Below are positions 12,095-23,466 of a DNA stretch of 64,000 nt, one piece after another (position 1 is the first letter of the stretch; every line of letters starts with the position of its first letter). Under the pieces are notes generated by a model that searched no databases, was not told the origin of the DNA, and worked only from the letters and a program-made list of their open reading frames with translations. The stretch is from Sesamum alatum. Its lineage: Eukaryota; Streptophyta; Magnoliopsida; Lamiales; Pedaliaceae. Made by a program: the position numbers and the translations under genes. Where the stretch lies: NCBI GenBank assembly GCA_034509735.1, contig JACGWO010000006.1, positions 34,775,141 to 34,839,140 on the forward strand, read 5' to 3'.

Positions 12095-13360
12095 CAAGTC
12101 AAGGTGCATAGTGGGCTGGGTCGGCCAGCTCGGAACAGCCCGGCTCGGGACCAACCCACTAATGTTCATGACCGGGCTTGGAGTGGTCTTAGGCCTTTAA
12201 ACGGGCCCCAATTGGGTTCATTTATAAACTCAAGCCCAACCCAAAATCGAACCAACCCAGGACCAGTCCATAACTATTTGGGCCTATTTAATTATTTTTC
12301 TTCCCCATATTTACATGTTTGTTATTATTTTTTTGATTAATTGTTATATTAGTTTTTTAAATATGAGTAGATTCGGACATTTTGGAAACAATTCTTCTTC
12401 CTCTAATGTTAATTTTACTCCTTTCCCTTCTTCTAGAAGGCCTTCCCCGACCCTTTTATTATGACTACTACAAAATCAAAACGTATTTTTAATACTGAAT
12501 AATATAATATTTAAATAAACCACTGAAAACTTTTACAACACCATCACCTCAAATATCTATTTTAAAGGATTATATTGTTCATGCGGACAATATCGGTATG
12601 GAGAAGGATCGTTAAGTATGTATGAGTGGGAAATGACTCCCGAATAATTTTTTGTAATATGCAATATATGTTCTTTAATATTTATAGTTAATTTTCTATT
12701 TATTTATTTTTTCTTTTTAATTCCACATGTAAATTTCTATATTCAATTTAATAACTTCGGGAGGTATTATTTTGAACAATTACTTAAATTTATGATTGTC
12801 TTATGAATAGATAAATAGTAAATTAAATCTAACAAAAAATTATAATAAAACTTATAACTAGAAAACAAAAAGTATAATATACAAAGAACCTAATAAAAAA
12901 ATTGACTAACAAGCTTACAAGTTACAATGAGAAATTTAAATGATAAAAATCCCAAAAAATGCCTAATATCAACTTTGAAAAAATAACGTGTATTAATGAA
13001 TTAATGTAGAAAAAATATAGAAGTCGAACAATAAAAATAGAAGTTTTAAAGTTTGAAAAGTTTAAAAAAACCTAGTAATATCAACTGGGAAGAATAAAAA
13101 AAAATTACCATGAATTATTTAAAAATAATAATTAGCCCAATTGGGTCGGACCACTAATCCAATTCGGTAGGCCGGGCCCAAGCCCAGACTAGGATTGGGT
13201 GGTCCTGGGCCACTGGGTTGGGCCGGTCCCAAGTATTGGTAGCTGGGACCGGCCCAGGATCGACCCAATCCAAAGTGAGCCTGGTCCAAATCAGACTATT
13301 TTTCAATTGGGTTATTTCGATCCTGGCTTGGGTTGGCCCAACTCGACCCACTGCGTATTT
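12095..13360. mobile_element. Probable non-autonomous hAT-like element with GGGCCGGGCC-rich ends
   Basis: GC-rich inverted subterminal regions lie at about 12108-12280 (GTGGGCTGGGTCGGCCAGCT and similar) and 13138-13355 (GGCCCAACTCGACCCACTG and similar). They are separated by about 850 bp of AT-rich DNA. Alternating GGGCC/GGCCC words in inverted orientation at both ends are typical of plant hAT-related non-autonomous elements. No clear 8-bp target duplication was found and there is no transposase frame. The overlapping open frames on both strands at 13154-13438 are by-products of the low-complexity arm. Confidence 0.5.
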
Positions 13361-14464
13361 TGATTTTCGAGTGTCAAAATACAAAAACCCTCGCACGTGG
13401 AGTTGGGCTTGGAAAACTGAAGAATAGATTGGGCCCAAGGAAAATAGAGACTAGGCCCATATATCAGCCTGCTTTCTTGTTCAAATATTTCCTTTTTTTT
13501 TTAATCTAAGGAACAAGTCTTCTCCTTTTCTTTTTCTTAAAAAAAAAAATCTCAGGAGAATAATAATTAGTTCATTATATTATAATATTAATTAATAACT
13601 CATAAATGAAATAATAATATTATACAAGACAAATCATCCTATTATTTTATTAGAAAGTGGATGGGCAGGTATTATTATTCTATTCTGACCAGGACCCAAT
13701 AAATATTCATAGTTGTTATTTATGCGTGTTATCCAAAGCTTACCCATAGAATACCCGTTGGGTCTTATTCATTCTATACCTAAAATAATTGGGTTCATTA
13801 TGAGTCTTACCTATTGGGTCTTACACATAGTAAAATGAATAAAATTATACATGTTTCTTTGTAAATGATATCCCCGAAACATAAAACTAAATATATTTCA
13901 TGAACTTGCTATCGATAAATTAATTAAAGTTATTTGGATTTTTAACATATGCAAATTGAATATCATTGAAATATATATAACGATCTTAACTTTGTTCAAA
14001 TAATGGATCCCTTATTAATCAATTACACATCGACATAGATTCGATATAGGAACGTAAGTAAATAATCAATAGGAAAATGGTATGCAAATCAATTTTAACT
14101 TTAGAATGATTCTTTTTATTGATTTGAAATTGCATTCAACTTTCATTTCTTGAGTTTTTTTACAATTCAAATTTAAATAAATTTTATTAATACCATATAT
14201 TAGTTGAGCTTGAATTATCACTTTACGTTCAAATTAATTTTATCAAAAAATTAATTTGCAGATGTCGTTATGAAAATAAAGATGAAAAACTCTGATAATT
14301 TTTTTTTAAATATCAATATGTAAAAAAAAAATTACATACGAAATTTAAAATTTTAGATGACAAGTAAATCTACTCGCTTAATCTATCAAAATTTTACAAG
14401 TACAATGATTCTAAGTTTAACGGATATTTATGAATTTTTAGAGTATTAGATTTCACTCATTCAA
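13361..14464. other. AT-rich intergenic spacer
   Basis: No gene seen. A short stretch near 13680-13850 contains inverted GGGTATTATTATTC / ACCTATTGGG-like words that may be another worn mini-element. Confidence 0.4.
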
Positions 14465-14467
14465 TAT

Positions 14468-14878
14468 CACTACAAGAAAATAGAAGATTAGCGATAAAAA
14501 AATCAAGTGACAGTTATATTTAGTGACAAGAATATTTATTTTGTCACAAATAATGAATTTTATGATTTTAATAATTACTATTATTTTGTAAAAAATATTA
14601 TTAATGACAAAAAATGTGCACAAAGTTGTCACTAAATGCAATTAGTGACTCGTGTATAGTGACAACCTAGTGACAATAAATAATTGTTATCACTATATTG
14701 TGTTGTCACTATAGATGTGTCACTAATTATATTTAGTGATAATTTTATACACAATTTTTGTCATTAATAATTATATAGTGACAAGATGAAAAATATTGTC
14801 ACTTAATACATATTTTTAGTGACAACTTTTAAATTGTCATTTAATATTTTGTCACTAATATCATATTTTCTTATAGTG
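14468..14878. mobile_element. CACTA-type miniature element (411 bp) with 3-bp TSD
   Basis: Ends are CACTACAAGAAAATAG on the left and TTTTCTTATAGTG on the right, the classic CACTA-superfamily terminus. The direct repeat TAT flanks it at 14465-14467 and 14879-14881. The interior is full of alternating AGTGACAA / TTGTCACT words that pair across the element. No coding capacity. Confidence 0.85.
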
Positions 14879-14881
14879 TAT

Positions 14882-15070
14882 TCATACCCCACGGGTATTT
14901 TAGGGTCTAGATCCTGCCCCATACCGGAAATACTTATTTCAATAAGTATAATACCGGGTATGGGTTTAATAAAAAATAATGAGTCCGGGTCCAGATCCGA
15001 ATCCGAGTTCGAGTCCAATATAAAAATAATAGGTCCGAGTAATGCCCATTCGTTGATAGGTCTAATCCTA
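14882..15070. repeat. Worn inverted repeat with TACCGG / CGGGTC words
   Basis: Contains CCCATACCGGAAATAC ... TATAATACCGGGTATGGG as a local palindrome (about 14917-14963), then GAGTCCGGGTCCAGATCCGA. It resembles the GC-rich ends of hAT-like elements. Boundaries are unknown. Confidence 0.35.
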
Positions 15071-15329
15071 TACATGATTATTGAATTTTGGCATTTCGAC
15101 CTTTTACCCATGAAATTTCATCCATACTTTCTAGTAATTACTTTTATTTCCTCATGTGTCACTGTATGCTTATGCATCTAATTTAACAATGTCGTATTGG
15201 ACAAAGTTTAATTTTTTTCGACTACACACATTAACAATTGAAAAAAAAATTAAAAAGAAGAAAAACACAAAAAGACACATAATAATATAATCTAGCTCCA
15301 CCAATATAGGAGTGGTAACATAAAAAAAT

Positions 15330-15693
15330 CATAATTTTGGTCAAAAAAACACTAATTTGGCCAGAATTTATCTTGTGACTTTCACGTGAAACTTAAAAAT
15401 TTGGAAATCTTTAAACCTTTTTGTAAAATTAGGATTTGTTGGACTATTTTTTTTTTTTCAATTACAACCAAACTGCAAATTTCGAATTGACTTGTATTGA
15501 AACTGCTACCACCTATATAATGTAATTTTAGTCTACTAAACATAGGGGTGGTGACTGTTTCAATCCAGGCCAATTCAAAATTTATGGTAAAGGGCTGATA
15601 GTTATAAAAAATGAAAATTTGGGTCCAACAAACTCTAATTTGGCCAGAACTTGTCATGTGGTCTACACATGACAATTAAAATTGGGAATTTTT
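15330..15693. repeat. Imperfect direct repeat of about 80 bp, 283 bp apart
   Basis: The stretch around CACTAATTTGGCCAGAATTT (near 15350) recurs as CTCTAATTTGGCCAGAACTT (near 15631). Each is followed by similar sequence ending in AAATTTGGAAATCTTTAAA and AAAATTGGGAATTTTTTAAA. Probably an eroded tandem or composite repeat. No gene. Confidence 0.45.
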
Positions 15694-15779
15694 TAAATTT
15701 TCTAGCCAAATTAAGATTTTCTTTACGAAAATTACTATTTTTCATAAATTACAAAACTTTCTTACAAATCTTGATTGTC

Positions 15780-16106
15780 GGGCAAAATATTTTTTTAGTC
15801 TCGTTAAAAAGGGTCATTATCGGTTTTAGTCCTACAATTTTTGCGGGTATCGCTTTTAGTCCCCTTAAACCCAAAAATAAGTCTTTTCAGTCCCAAAATA
15901 GCATGTGCAGTGCACATGACAGACTGACGCCGTTAGCTGCCCTTAACCTCCGTTAACGAGCGTTAAGTCACGTGCATTGCACATGCCATTTTGGGACTGA
16001 AAAGGCTTATTTTTTGGTTTAACGGGACTAAAAGCGACAGCTGCAAGAATTATGGGACTAAAAACGATAATGACCCTTTTTAACGGGACTAAAAAAATAT
16101 TTTACC
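15780..16106. mobile_element. 327-bp palindromic element, copy 1 of a pair
   Basis: Starts GGGCAAAATATTTTTTTAGT and ends with its inverted partner AAAAAATATTTTACCC. The two arms meet near 15930 (GCATGTGCAGTGCACATGAC versus GTGCATTGCACATGCC), so the unit is almost a perfect hairpin. It is the same family as 16864-17196. Flanking 9-mers TTGATTGTC (left) and TAAAGTGAG (right) do not match each other. Confidence 0.8.
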
Positions 16107-16863
16107 CTAAAGTGAGTGAGGTTTAAAGATAATAAATGGTAGAAAAAGTGAAGGAGGAGTATTCCGTCAAGATTGATCACATCATATTTTAAAAATAAAT
16201 ATCTATACCTTTATGTTAAGTGAGAGCACCACATTGGTGTCTCATTATTTTTTGGTCTGCAATTTTTAATATTTAACTTAATTAATTAATTAATTTTTTA
16301 ACTTCCCACCTTCCCACTCTTCTCTACACCCTAAACCACTCTTCTAAACCTTCAAATTATCCACACTTTTCAACTTCTTACTAATTTTTAATATCTTCTT
16401 TTTTTAAATATATTTTTAAATTTTCAATTATAATATATTTTAAAAAATATAAATTACTTTTTAAAATTTTTATTTAATTATGCACACTCATTGGAGTGTG
16501 CCACACACACACTAGTTTTCTTATTAACAGATTATGTGCATTTTAAATTTTTTTTGAGGATTACCTTAATTTCAACATTTACTATACATATTAAACAACA
16601 AATCAAAATTTTTTGAAATAATAAAAAAATTCAAAATTCTAAAAATTCAAAACTTTGGTCAAAATTGATTCATTGGGGTCAGAGACCCCCATAATATTAT
16701 CTATACAATACTTTAAAGTATTGCATTAGGTAGACAAAATATGAATTGACTAAACTACCATTAATTATTCTTGTTTCATTTACAAACTAATTATTTATTA
16801 AATTATATACAATAAAATAAATTTATTTTATTATTTTTTGATTAGTTAGGTATTTTATTTATC
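16107..16863. other. Spacer between the two palindromic elements
   Basis: AT-rich. Contains GTGAGAGCACCACATTGGTGTCTCA near 16220, a hairpin word also found in another form near 60660. No gene. Confidence 0.4.
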
Positions 16864-17196
16864 GGGGAAAATGTTTTTTTAGTCCCGTCCCGTTAAAAAG
16901 GGCCGTTATCGATTTTAGTCCCACAATTCTTGCAGGTGTCGCTTTTAGTCCCGTTAAACCCAAAAATAAGCCTTTTCAGTTCCAAAATAGCATGTGCAGT
17001 GCACATGACAGACTGACGTCGTTAGCTGCCCTTAACGTCCGTTAACGGGCGTTAAGTCATGTGCATTGCACATGGCATTTTGGGACTGAAAAGGCTTATT
17101 TTTGAGTTTAACGGGACTAAAAGCGACACCTGCAAGAATTGTGGGACTAAAATTGATAATGACCCTTTTTGACGGGACCAAAAAAATATTTTACCC
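16864..17196. mobile_element. 333-bp palindromic element, copy 2 of a pair
   Basis: Starts GGGGAAAATGTTTTTTTAGT and ends AAAAAATATTTTACCC. Internal landmarks (TAGTCCCGTTAAACCCAAAA, GCATGTGCAGTGCACATGAC, TTTTGGGACTGAAAAGGCTT) are shared with the copy at 15780, in the same orientation. The left flank 9-mer is TTATTTATC and the right is TGAATTGTC, so this copy too lacks its own matching target duplication. Confidence 0.8.
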
Positions 17197-17215
17197 TGAA
17201 TTGTCATAAACCAAA

Positions 17216-17756
17216 AGGCTTAAATATATTTTTTGTTCAGTAATTTTGTCACTTTGGCATTTTTATATTTTATTTTTTTAAGATTGCAAAAGAGTCCTGT
17301 AACTTTTTGACATTTCACAATTTTGGTCCTTCCAATGTCGGATTTTGCAAAAGTCACCGAAAGATATCATGTACGCCTTACTTAGTTCATTTAAATTGGG
17401 GCTTTTGTTCGGATTGGTTCACTTTTGCCAATATGGACAAAAAATTAAAAAAATAAAAGGATGTGACACATGATTTATTTCAACAATTTTTGCAAAATTC
17501 GTCACCGGAAGGGACAAAAATTGCAAAGTGTTAAAAGTTACAGGACCCTTTCGCAAACCCTAGAAAGATAAAGGATAAAAATGTCAAAATCACGAGGGGC
17601 ACATGATTTGTTCCGGCAGCTTTTGCAAAATCCGGCACCAGAAGGACCAAAATCATAAAATGTCAAAAAATCACAAGACTATTTTATAACCCTAGAAAGA
17701 TAAAAGATAAAAATGCTAAAATGCTATAATTACAGGACCAAAAATTTATTAAAGCC
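17216..17756. mobile_element. 541-bp foldback element with perfect 9-bp TSD and a duplicated right arm
   Basis: Starts AGGCTTAAATATATTTTTTG and ends CAAAAATTTATTAAAGCC. The direct repeat TAAACCAAA flanks it at 17207-17215 and 17757-17765. The right arm is present twice: CCCTAGAAAGATAAAGGATA near 17558 and CCCTAGAAAGATAAAAGATA near 17688, each following a GGAAGGGACAAAA / AGAAGGACCAAAA stretch. It is therefore asymmetric: one left arm and two right arms. Mutator-like by target-site length; no coding sequence. Confidence 0.82.
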
Positions 17757-18018
17757 TAAACCAAAATGCCACTACCCTTATGTTAGTGAGACCAAAAATG
17801 CATTTTTCCCAAAAAAGACAGTTATTGAAGAAATAATTCCTTACATAAACCTCGATCTAAATACAGATAAAACCCGTTACAAGAACATTCTTGCTATATA
17901 TACAACAAAGACAAAAACATAGATCAATCCTACAAAAAACTTACAAACCTCCAAACATCATATATATGTATGCCATCATCAATTACCATATTACTACACG
18001 AACTACTCCTCAAACGTT

Positions 18019-21000
18019 CTACCTCGCAACAACTTGCCTAGGAGAAAGCCCATCCTCGGACACATCGAAGAACAAGTCATCACTCTTAGACAATGCATAC
18101 ACAATCTCCACCATGCTAGGCCTCCTCGCCGGATCCCTGTTCAGACAAGCAAGAGCAACCGAAACCACGCCCCATACGCTCTCCATCGTGCACGATTCCT
18201 TCAACAGGGACTGGTCCATCCACTCCCTCAACTTCGTCAGATGTTTTCCGTCCAAAACCCTATCAACGCTCGCCCACAGCACATTCCCTCGTTCGTCGAT
18301 GGCCTCCCGGCCCGAAACAAGCTCCAGCAGCACGACCCCGAATGAGAAAACGTCCATCTTCGTGGAGACGACGCCATCAGCCAGGTACTCAGGTGCAATG
18401 TAGCCCTGTGTGCCCACAATGTGCATGGTTATGGCATTGCAGCCCGATCTTGCGAGCCCGAAGTTGGCAATCTTGGCCCGCATGTTGGAGTCGAGGAGGA
18501 TGTTGCTGCTCTTGATGTCCTTGTGGACAACCTTAGGCCTTGTGTGCTCGTGGATGTATTGAAGCCCGTTTGCAACGTCTATGGCGATTCTTAGCCTTGT
18601 TTTCCAGCTCAGCTTTTCGGGCCGGGCTTCATGGAGCCATGAGGAAAGTGAGCCGTTTTCGACGTATTCGTAGACTAGGTAGCAGTTGGCTTCTTCAGGG
18701 TCTATGCAGAAGCCCTCCAGCCTCACTAAGTTCCCATGGTTCACCTGAAAATATAAAATTAATTTAATTCTTGTTTATTCATTTCAAAATAATTAAATTA
18801 ATTCTTGTTTAATTTGGGGATGTACGAAGGATTAAGGGGTGTTTGTAAGGGTTTAAAATAAATTTATTAGCTTATTAGTGAAAATAAATTGAAATATATG
18901 TTTTTATTTTATAATTTTTGTTTTTTAACTGTTTATTAAGTTGATTTAAGTTAAAAATCCTATCAACTCCTGCGGTTTATTGGAAATTTTTTAAACGTTA
19001 AGTTATTTTTTCAAATATTCAAACTTTAATTTTTCTCGCTTTTAATTTTTATTTTCAAACATTGCTAATTTTCACTACAACTAAACTTATAATTTTCTTT
19101 ATAACAATTAAAGTGAAAGTTATTGCCACTAGAAAAAAAAAATCAATATTAGCTACATTTGTAGTGATCGTGGCTAAAAACCGTGGTAATTAATTATTAT
19201 TAACTATAATTAAATAAAAACCGATGCAAAAACTAGTTTTTCCACCATGAAAAACTTATTTGCCACGGATTTTAGCCGTGGTATAAATATTCGCCATGGC
19301 TTTTAGTCATGACAAATATTTTTGCCACTCTCGCAAAAATTACGGTCGACAACAGTTGTGTGGCCGTGATCAATAACTACTCATTACGGTTATTTAGTAT
19401 TAATTATAATAATTAATCGTAATTAAATATCATATTTTTTGTAGTGTGCGCAACGATGCTTAAATGAAATGAGGATTGTCAAGATTAAGTGGATTTTATA
19501 CTGTGTTAAGTAAAAAGAAGTCATATCAATCTAAAATAGAAAATTCAAAATATTAATGATTGAGGAAAAAAATAATAAGGAAACAAACAAAAAAGACCTT
19601 AATTTATGCACAATTTGAACAAAATTTTGTTTTTTTCCCTAATAAAAGAATAAGAAAGAGAATATATGTTGACTGCTATGAATTCACAAACTGACAAATG
19701 AAAAAAATCATTTACAGGCTTGTAAATTCATGAACTAAATTATTATTAAATACCACCCACTGCCCTCATTTTAAAACATGGTGAATTATAACAATGACCT
19801 CTCCCAAAGTTTAAGATAATTATACAAATATCTTGTCGTTGTTTCAAAAATTATAAATACCTCTTAGGTTTGTAATCGTCCAACAAATAACTCATTTTCA
19901 TTCATTTTTACGGGTGAATTGACCAAAATGCCCTTATACAAATTAAATTATTTTCTAAAATTTTCTATTTTTTTTTGGAAAAAAAAAACTCAGGAAGAGA
20001 TTTTTTACGTTTTTTTTACACAAATGAACAATAATATAATTTGTCTCGACTGATTTCCTACAATTTAAAAACAAAATCAAAGACAAAATGGACCATTTCA
20101 GGCTATTAGTTAAAGATTACAAACATCAAGAAAGTATTTGTAATTTTTAAAACAACGAATAGGTATTCGTAATTATGTCAAACCTCAGAGGGAGTGATTG
20201 TAATTCACCTTTTAAAAAATAAGGTTTAATTAAGGCCTACAAGAGTTAATAAAGTACCAATAATGCATTTTATGGTATAAAATTAAATACAGCCAGCTGC
20301 CGCTCATCTTCATTGTACCCGTTTGGAGGTGGAATATTAATCCAACAGGTACGTTTTATATTATTATTAAGGATAAATTACAATTAACTCTCATGAGATT
20401 TAACATAATTATAAATACCCCTTCGTTGTTTGAAAAATTATAAATACGTTCCTGAGGTTTGTAACAGTATAACAAATAACCCATTTCCATTCATTTTATG
20501 GATAAACTGACCAAAATGCCCTTATGCACTAAATTATTTTTTATTTAATTCTTAAAATTTTTACACATAGGAGAAATAATACAATTTGCATCGGGTGATT
20601 TTTCTACAATTTTAATAAAAAAATTAAGGGCAAAATGATCAATTTTAGACTTTTGATTAAAAATTACAAACCTTAGGAGGGTATTTATAATTTTTCAAAT
20701 AATGAGGGAGTATTTATAATTATGCCAAACTTCAGGGGAGGTAAATGTAATTTGCCCTATTATTAATCAAGAAAACTAATCTGTATAGATTAGGACATAT
20801 CAATTCACCAAACTATTAGTTTATTAATAAATTGATTAGTATATATATATATATACCTAATCACTTGTCCCGTACAAACAACCTGAAAATGACACCCTTA
20901 ATCAATAAACATTCACTATGTGAACTGTGTGTGACGTTAATTAATCTCATCTTCTACACAAGTTTCAACTGCTAAACTATTCTGTAGCTTAATTAAAAAT

Positions 21001-23407
21001 AAATAAAATACTTTGGTATTTGGATTATGGGTCTGTTTTTCTTTTCTTTTACCTTTTTCTTATACAGAAAAAGTGAACCACTTAAATCTTCTGTTGCGTG
21101 TCTTTCTTGTTTAGATACTTTGAAATCATGTTTGAATGGCAAAAATTACACTTTTAGTCCTCCAGGACATGGAGTTAACAATTTTAATAATCTGTTTTTT
21201 ATAGAATTTTTAAAATAATGGAAAAATCGATATGTTTAATTCAATGCTTTAGGAGATTTTTCAAAGTAATTCCAAATTTGAAAAATTCTATACTTTTATC
21301 GGGAAATTTTAACTCGAACTTAGCTCAATCAAACATGAACCAATCATATAGCGAGTGAAATATACTTGTCGTGTGATTGGTGTACAATTCAAGAAAAATG
21401 ATCAATCACATAGCAAGTCTATCACACTTGTTCTATAATTGGTTCGATCAAACTTGATCTGAACAAGAATTTTCCTACATTTACCCAATGTCCAAATTTT
21501 TATAAAAAAAAAAATTAAACAACAAGGACACATGTATGTCTTTCAACTTGACTGCTAACACAACTGACGGGTCATTTAAAAAAAATCCGTGAAAAAATGA
21601 TTAAAAATGTTGAACCATTATTCTATGGGACTAAAAGTATAGTTTTTTGCCTGTTCGAATTATTATAAAAAAGGGTAAATTACATTAACCCTCCCCAAGA
21701 TTAAATTAAAATACACAAATACCTCTGGTCTTTTGTGAAATTACAGCTACACTAATTCTACAAAAAATAATCTTTATATTTGTGTATTTAGACCTGACCT
21801 TCAACGTAATTTATCATAAAAGAAATAAGGGTAAATTACATCTACCTTCTCTGAGGTTTGACATAATTACAAATACCCCTCGTTATTTGAAAAATTACAA
21901 ATATCCTCCTGAGATTTGTAATCGTCTAACAAATAACCCGTTTCATCAATTTTTATGGATGAACTGATCAAAATGCCCTTATCCACTGAATTATTTTTAT
22001 TTAATTTTTAAAAAAAATTGGACTACAATGTGCATGGAGATGTTTCTTAAGTTTTTTCCATAGATGAGCAATAATGCAATTTGCCTTGGTCGATTTTTCT
22101 ACAATTTTAATAAAAAAATTCAAGGGCAAAATGGACAATTTTAGACATTTAGTTAAAAATTACAAACCTTAGGAATATTTGTAATTTTTCAAACAATGAG
22201 GGATACTTGTAATTATGTAAAAACTCAGGAGAGAGGTGGATGTAATTTACCAAGAAATAAAATAAAAGTTGCATTGTAAGAGGTAAGAAAAAATCACCTT
22301 TTGTAAGATCTTCAATTCTTCATAGGCATTCCACTTCATCTTCTTGATGGCATACCATTCTCCATCAATACATCCTTTGTACACAGACCCTTGAATTATC
22401 CACCTCTCATCAAATCCCTCCGTCGCACCTCTCAGCTCGTCCATCCCAAACACTCTATACTTATCCAAACAGTCTGAAACATCAGCCATCAGATTCACCT
22501 GCTCCGCCTTCATCATCCCATTCCCCAATCCCATCTTCGCCGGCTGCCGCAGCTTCTCTCCATCCCTCTTCATCAATCCCTCTCTATACCACCACGCCCC
22601 GCAAACGACGATCAACAGCAGCCCGCACACTCCTAACCCCACTCCCAGCCCCACGACGGCCCCTTTCCTGTCAGCCCTCGTCGTCTCACGAGCGGCAGGC
22701 GGGACCACAGGCTGCGTGAGGTTCGGCAGTCTTGAGACAGGCACGAACACCGTGTCGAAAGGCTGAATTTTGTCGCCGTTTACTGCAGTAATGGCCGCTT
22801 CCGTCGACCCCAACCTTGATGCAACAGCGGTAATGTTGTCGGACGGCTGGAACACGTAGCTGATGAGGTAATTGACCTGGTTTCGCAGCTGGGACGGGTC
22901 CGGGCACTTGCAGAAGATGGGGAAGACGATGACGTCGCCGACGTCGAGACGCGTCGGTTCGAACGTGGGGTTGACGACTTCGACGGACTGATAGGTCGTG
23001 AGGTTCTGGAAATTCAAGGTGGAGACTCTGTAGAAAGTGTCGCCGCTCTTGATGGTGTAGTTGAGGGCGGCGTAGGAGATGGTGATGCTGCTGTTGACGG
23101 TGGCGCAGGAGCATTTGATGGGGATGAAGAGGGGTTGGTCGGGGAGGAGAGGGGACGACGGGGATGAGATGTTGCTGGGGTTGGATATCATCAGACGGCT
23201 GACGGAGAAAAGATCGCCGATTGAGGCTAAATCGAGGTAATCAGGCGGCGTGGATCTGTAGAAGACATAGGTTTGGCAAGAATTGGAGGTCTGGTTGGCT
23301 GTGCAGTTGTACCCTATTGTGCTTGGCTGGGCTTGTACCTTGTAGCAGAGGAAGAAGAAGAAGAAGATGCAGAGAAGTGGAAATGGATGGATGGATTTGG
23401 TTCTCAT
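18019..23407 (-). CDS. LysM receptor-like pseudokinase, LYK4/LYK5 type (611 aa, 2 exons)
   Basis: Exon 1 is 23407-22298 and exon 2 is 18744-18019, joined in phase 0 (CAAAAG|GTG AAC CAT). Exon 1 gives a signal peptide (about residues 1-26, ending YKVQA), an extracellular part with three LysM-like segments held by the cysteine pairs C99-S-C101 and C166-K-C168, and a membrane helix at about 249-274. Then comes the juxtamembrane part and the start of the kinase fold (YAIKKMKWNAYEELKILQK with the lysine present). Exon 2 completes it: HKD at 444-446, but NFG instead of DFG at 464-466, so the Mg-binding Asp is lost. The glycine loop (IQGSVYKG) is also degenerate. Length and layout match Arabidopsis LYK4 (about 612 aa), a chitin co-receptor at the plasma membrane that acts with CERK1 and lacks its own kinase activity. 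The start Met immediately precedes the signal peptide. Confidence 0.93.
19127..19446. mobile_element. CACTA-type miniature element (320 bp) with 3-bp TSD
   Basis: Starts CACTAGAAAAAAAAAATCAA and ends TATTTTTTGTAGTG. TGC flanks both sides (19124-19126, 19447-19449). Internal GCCACGG / CCGTGG words (TTTGCCACGGATTTTAGCCG, TTCGCCATGGCTTTTAGTC) pair with each other. Lies in the LysM receptor intron. Confidence 0.75.
19780..20209. mobile_element. GGGTAAATTA-family foldback element, diverged copy
   Basis: Starts GGTGAATTATAACAATGACC and ends GAGTGATTGTAATTCACC. It shares the internal landmarks of the family: ACCAAAATGCCCTTATACAA, and the inverted words AAATACCTCTTAGGTTTGTA and GATTACAAACATCAAGAAAG. 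Flanks TTTTAAAAC (19769-19777) and TTTTAAAAA (20210-20218) agree at 8 of 9 bases if two extra bases on the left are allowed. Confidence 0.7.
20371..20757. mobile_element. GGGTAAATTA-family foldback element with perfect 9-bp TSD
   Basis: Starts GGATAAATTACAATTAACTC and ends GGTAAATGTAATTTGCCC. TATTATTAA flanks it at 20362-20370 and 20758-20766. Internal words ACCAAAATGCCCTTATGCAC and GGAGGGTATTTATAATTTTT are shared with the other copies. No coding capacity. Confidence 0.88.
21673..21815. mobile_element. Short relative (about 140 bp) of the GGGTAAATTA elements
   Basis: Starts GGGTAAATTACATTAACCCT and ends CAACGTAATTTATC. Internal ATTACAGCTACACTAATTCT resembles the element near 59303. It abuts the target duplication of the 21829 copy. 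No exact target duplication was found. Confidence 0.5.
21829..22251. mobile_element. GGGTAAATTA-family foldback element with perfect 9-bp TSD, next to splice donor
   Basis: Starts GGGTAAATTACATCTACCTT and ends GGTGGATGTAATTTACC. AAGAAATAA flanks it at 21820-21828 and 22252-22260. The right end lies 46 bp from the exon 1 donor of the LysM receptor gene. Family landmarks include CAAAATGCCCTTATCCACTG. Confidence 0.88.
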
Positions 23408-23466
23408 TGTTGTCTGAATTCTTGAAAATGATCAGATGAACCAAAGAAATCTTGTTTATATCAAGA

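Larger units (their letters stand above)
18745..22297 (-). other. Single 3.55-kb intron of the LysM receptor gene, filled with transposons
   Basis: Bounded by donor AAAG|GTGATT at 22298/22297 and acceptor TTTCAG| at 18745. It contains a CACTA mini-element (19127), three relatives of the GGGTAAATTA family (19780, 20371, 21829) and a fourth partial one near 21673. The 21829 copy ends only 46 bp from the 5' splice site. About half of the intron is recognisable mobile DNA. Confidence 0.85.

Noticed and set aside
13154..13438. Open frames on both strands in the GGGCC-rich stretch
   Set aside because: Caused by the low-complexity arms of a hAT-like element; no recognisable protein features.
17891..18403. 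170-codon open frame on the plus strand
   Set aside because: Antisense shadow of the kinase exon of the LysM receptor gene.
19073..19126. CACTACAA at 19073 as the left end of the CACTA element
   Set aside because: The flanking triplet TTT does not match TGC on the right, whereas starting at 19127 gives a perfect TGC duplication.
22686..23114. 142-codon His/Arg/Gln-rich open frame on the minus strand
   Set aside because: Shadow of the LysM receptor exon 1 in another frame; no independent features.
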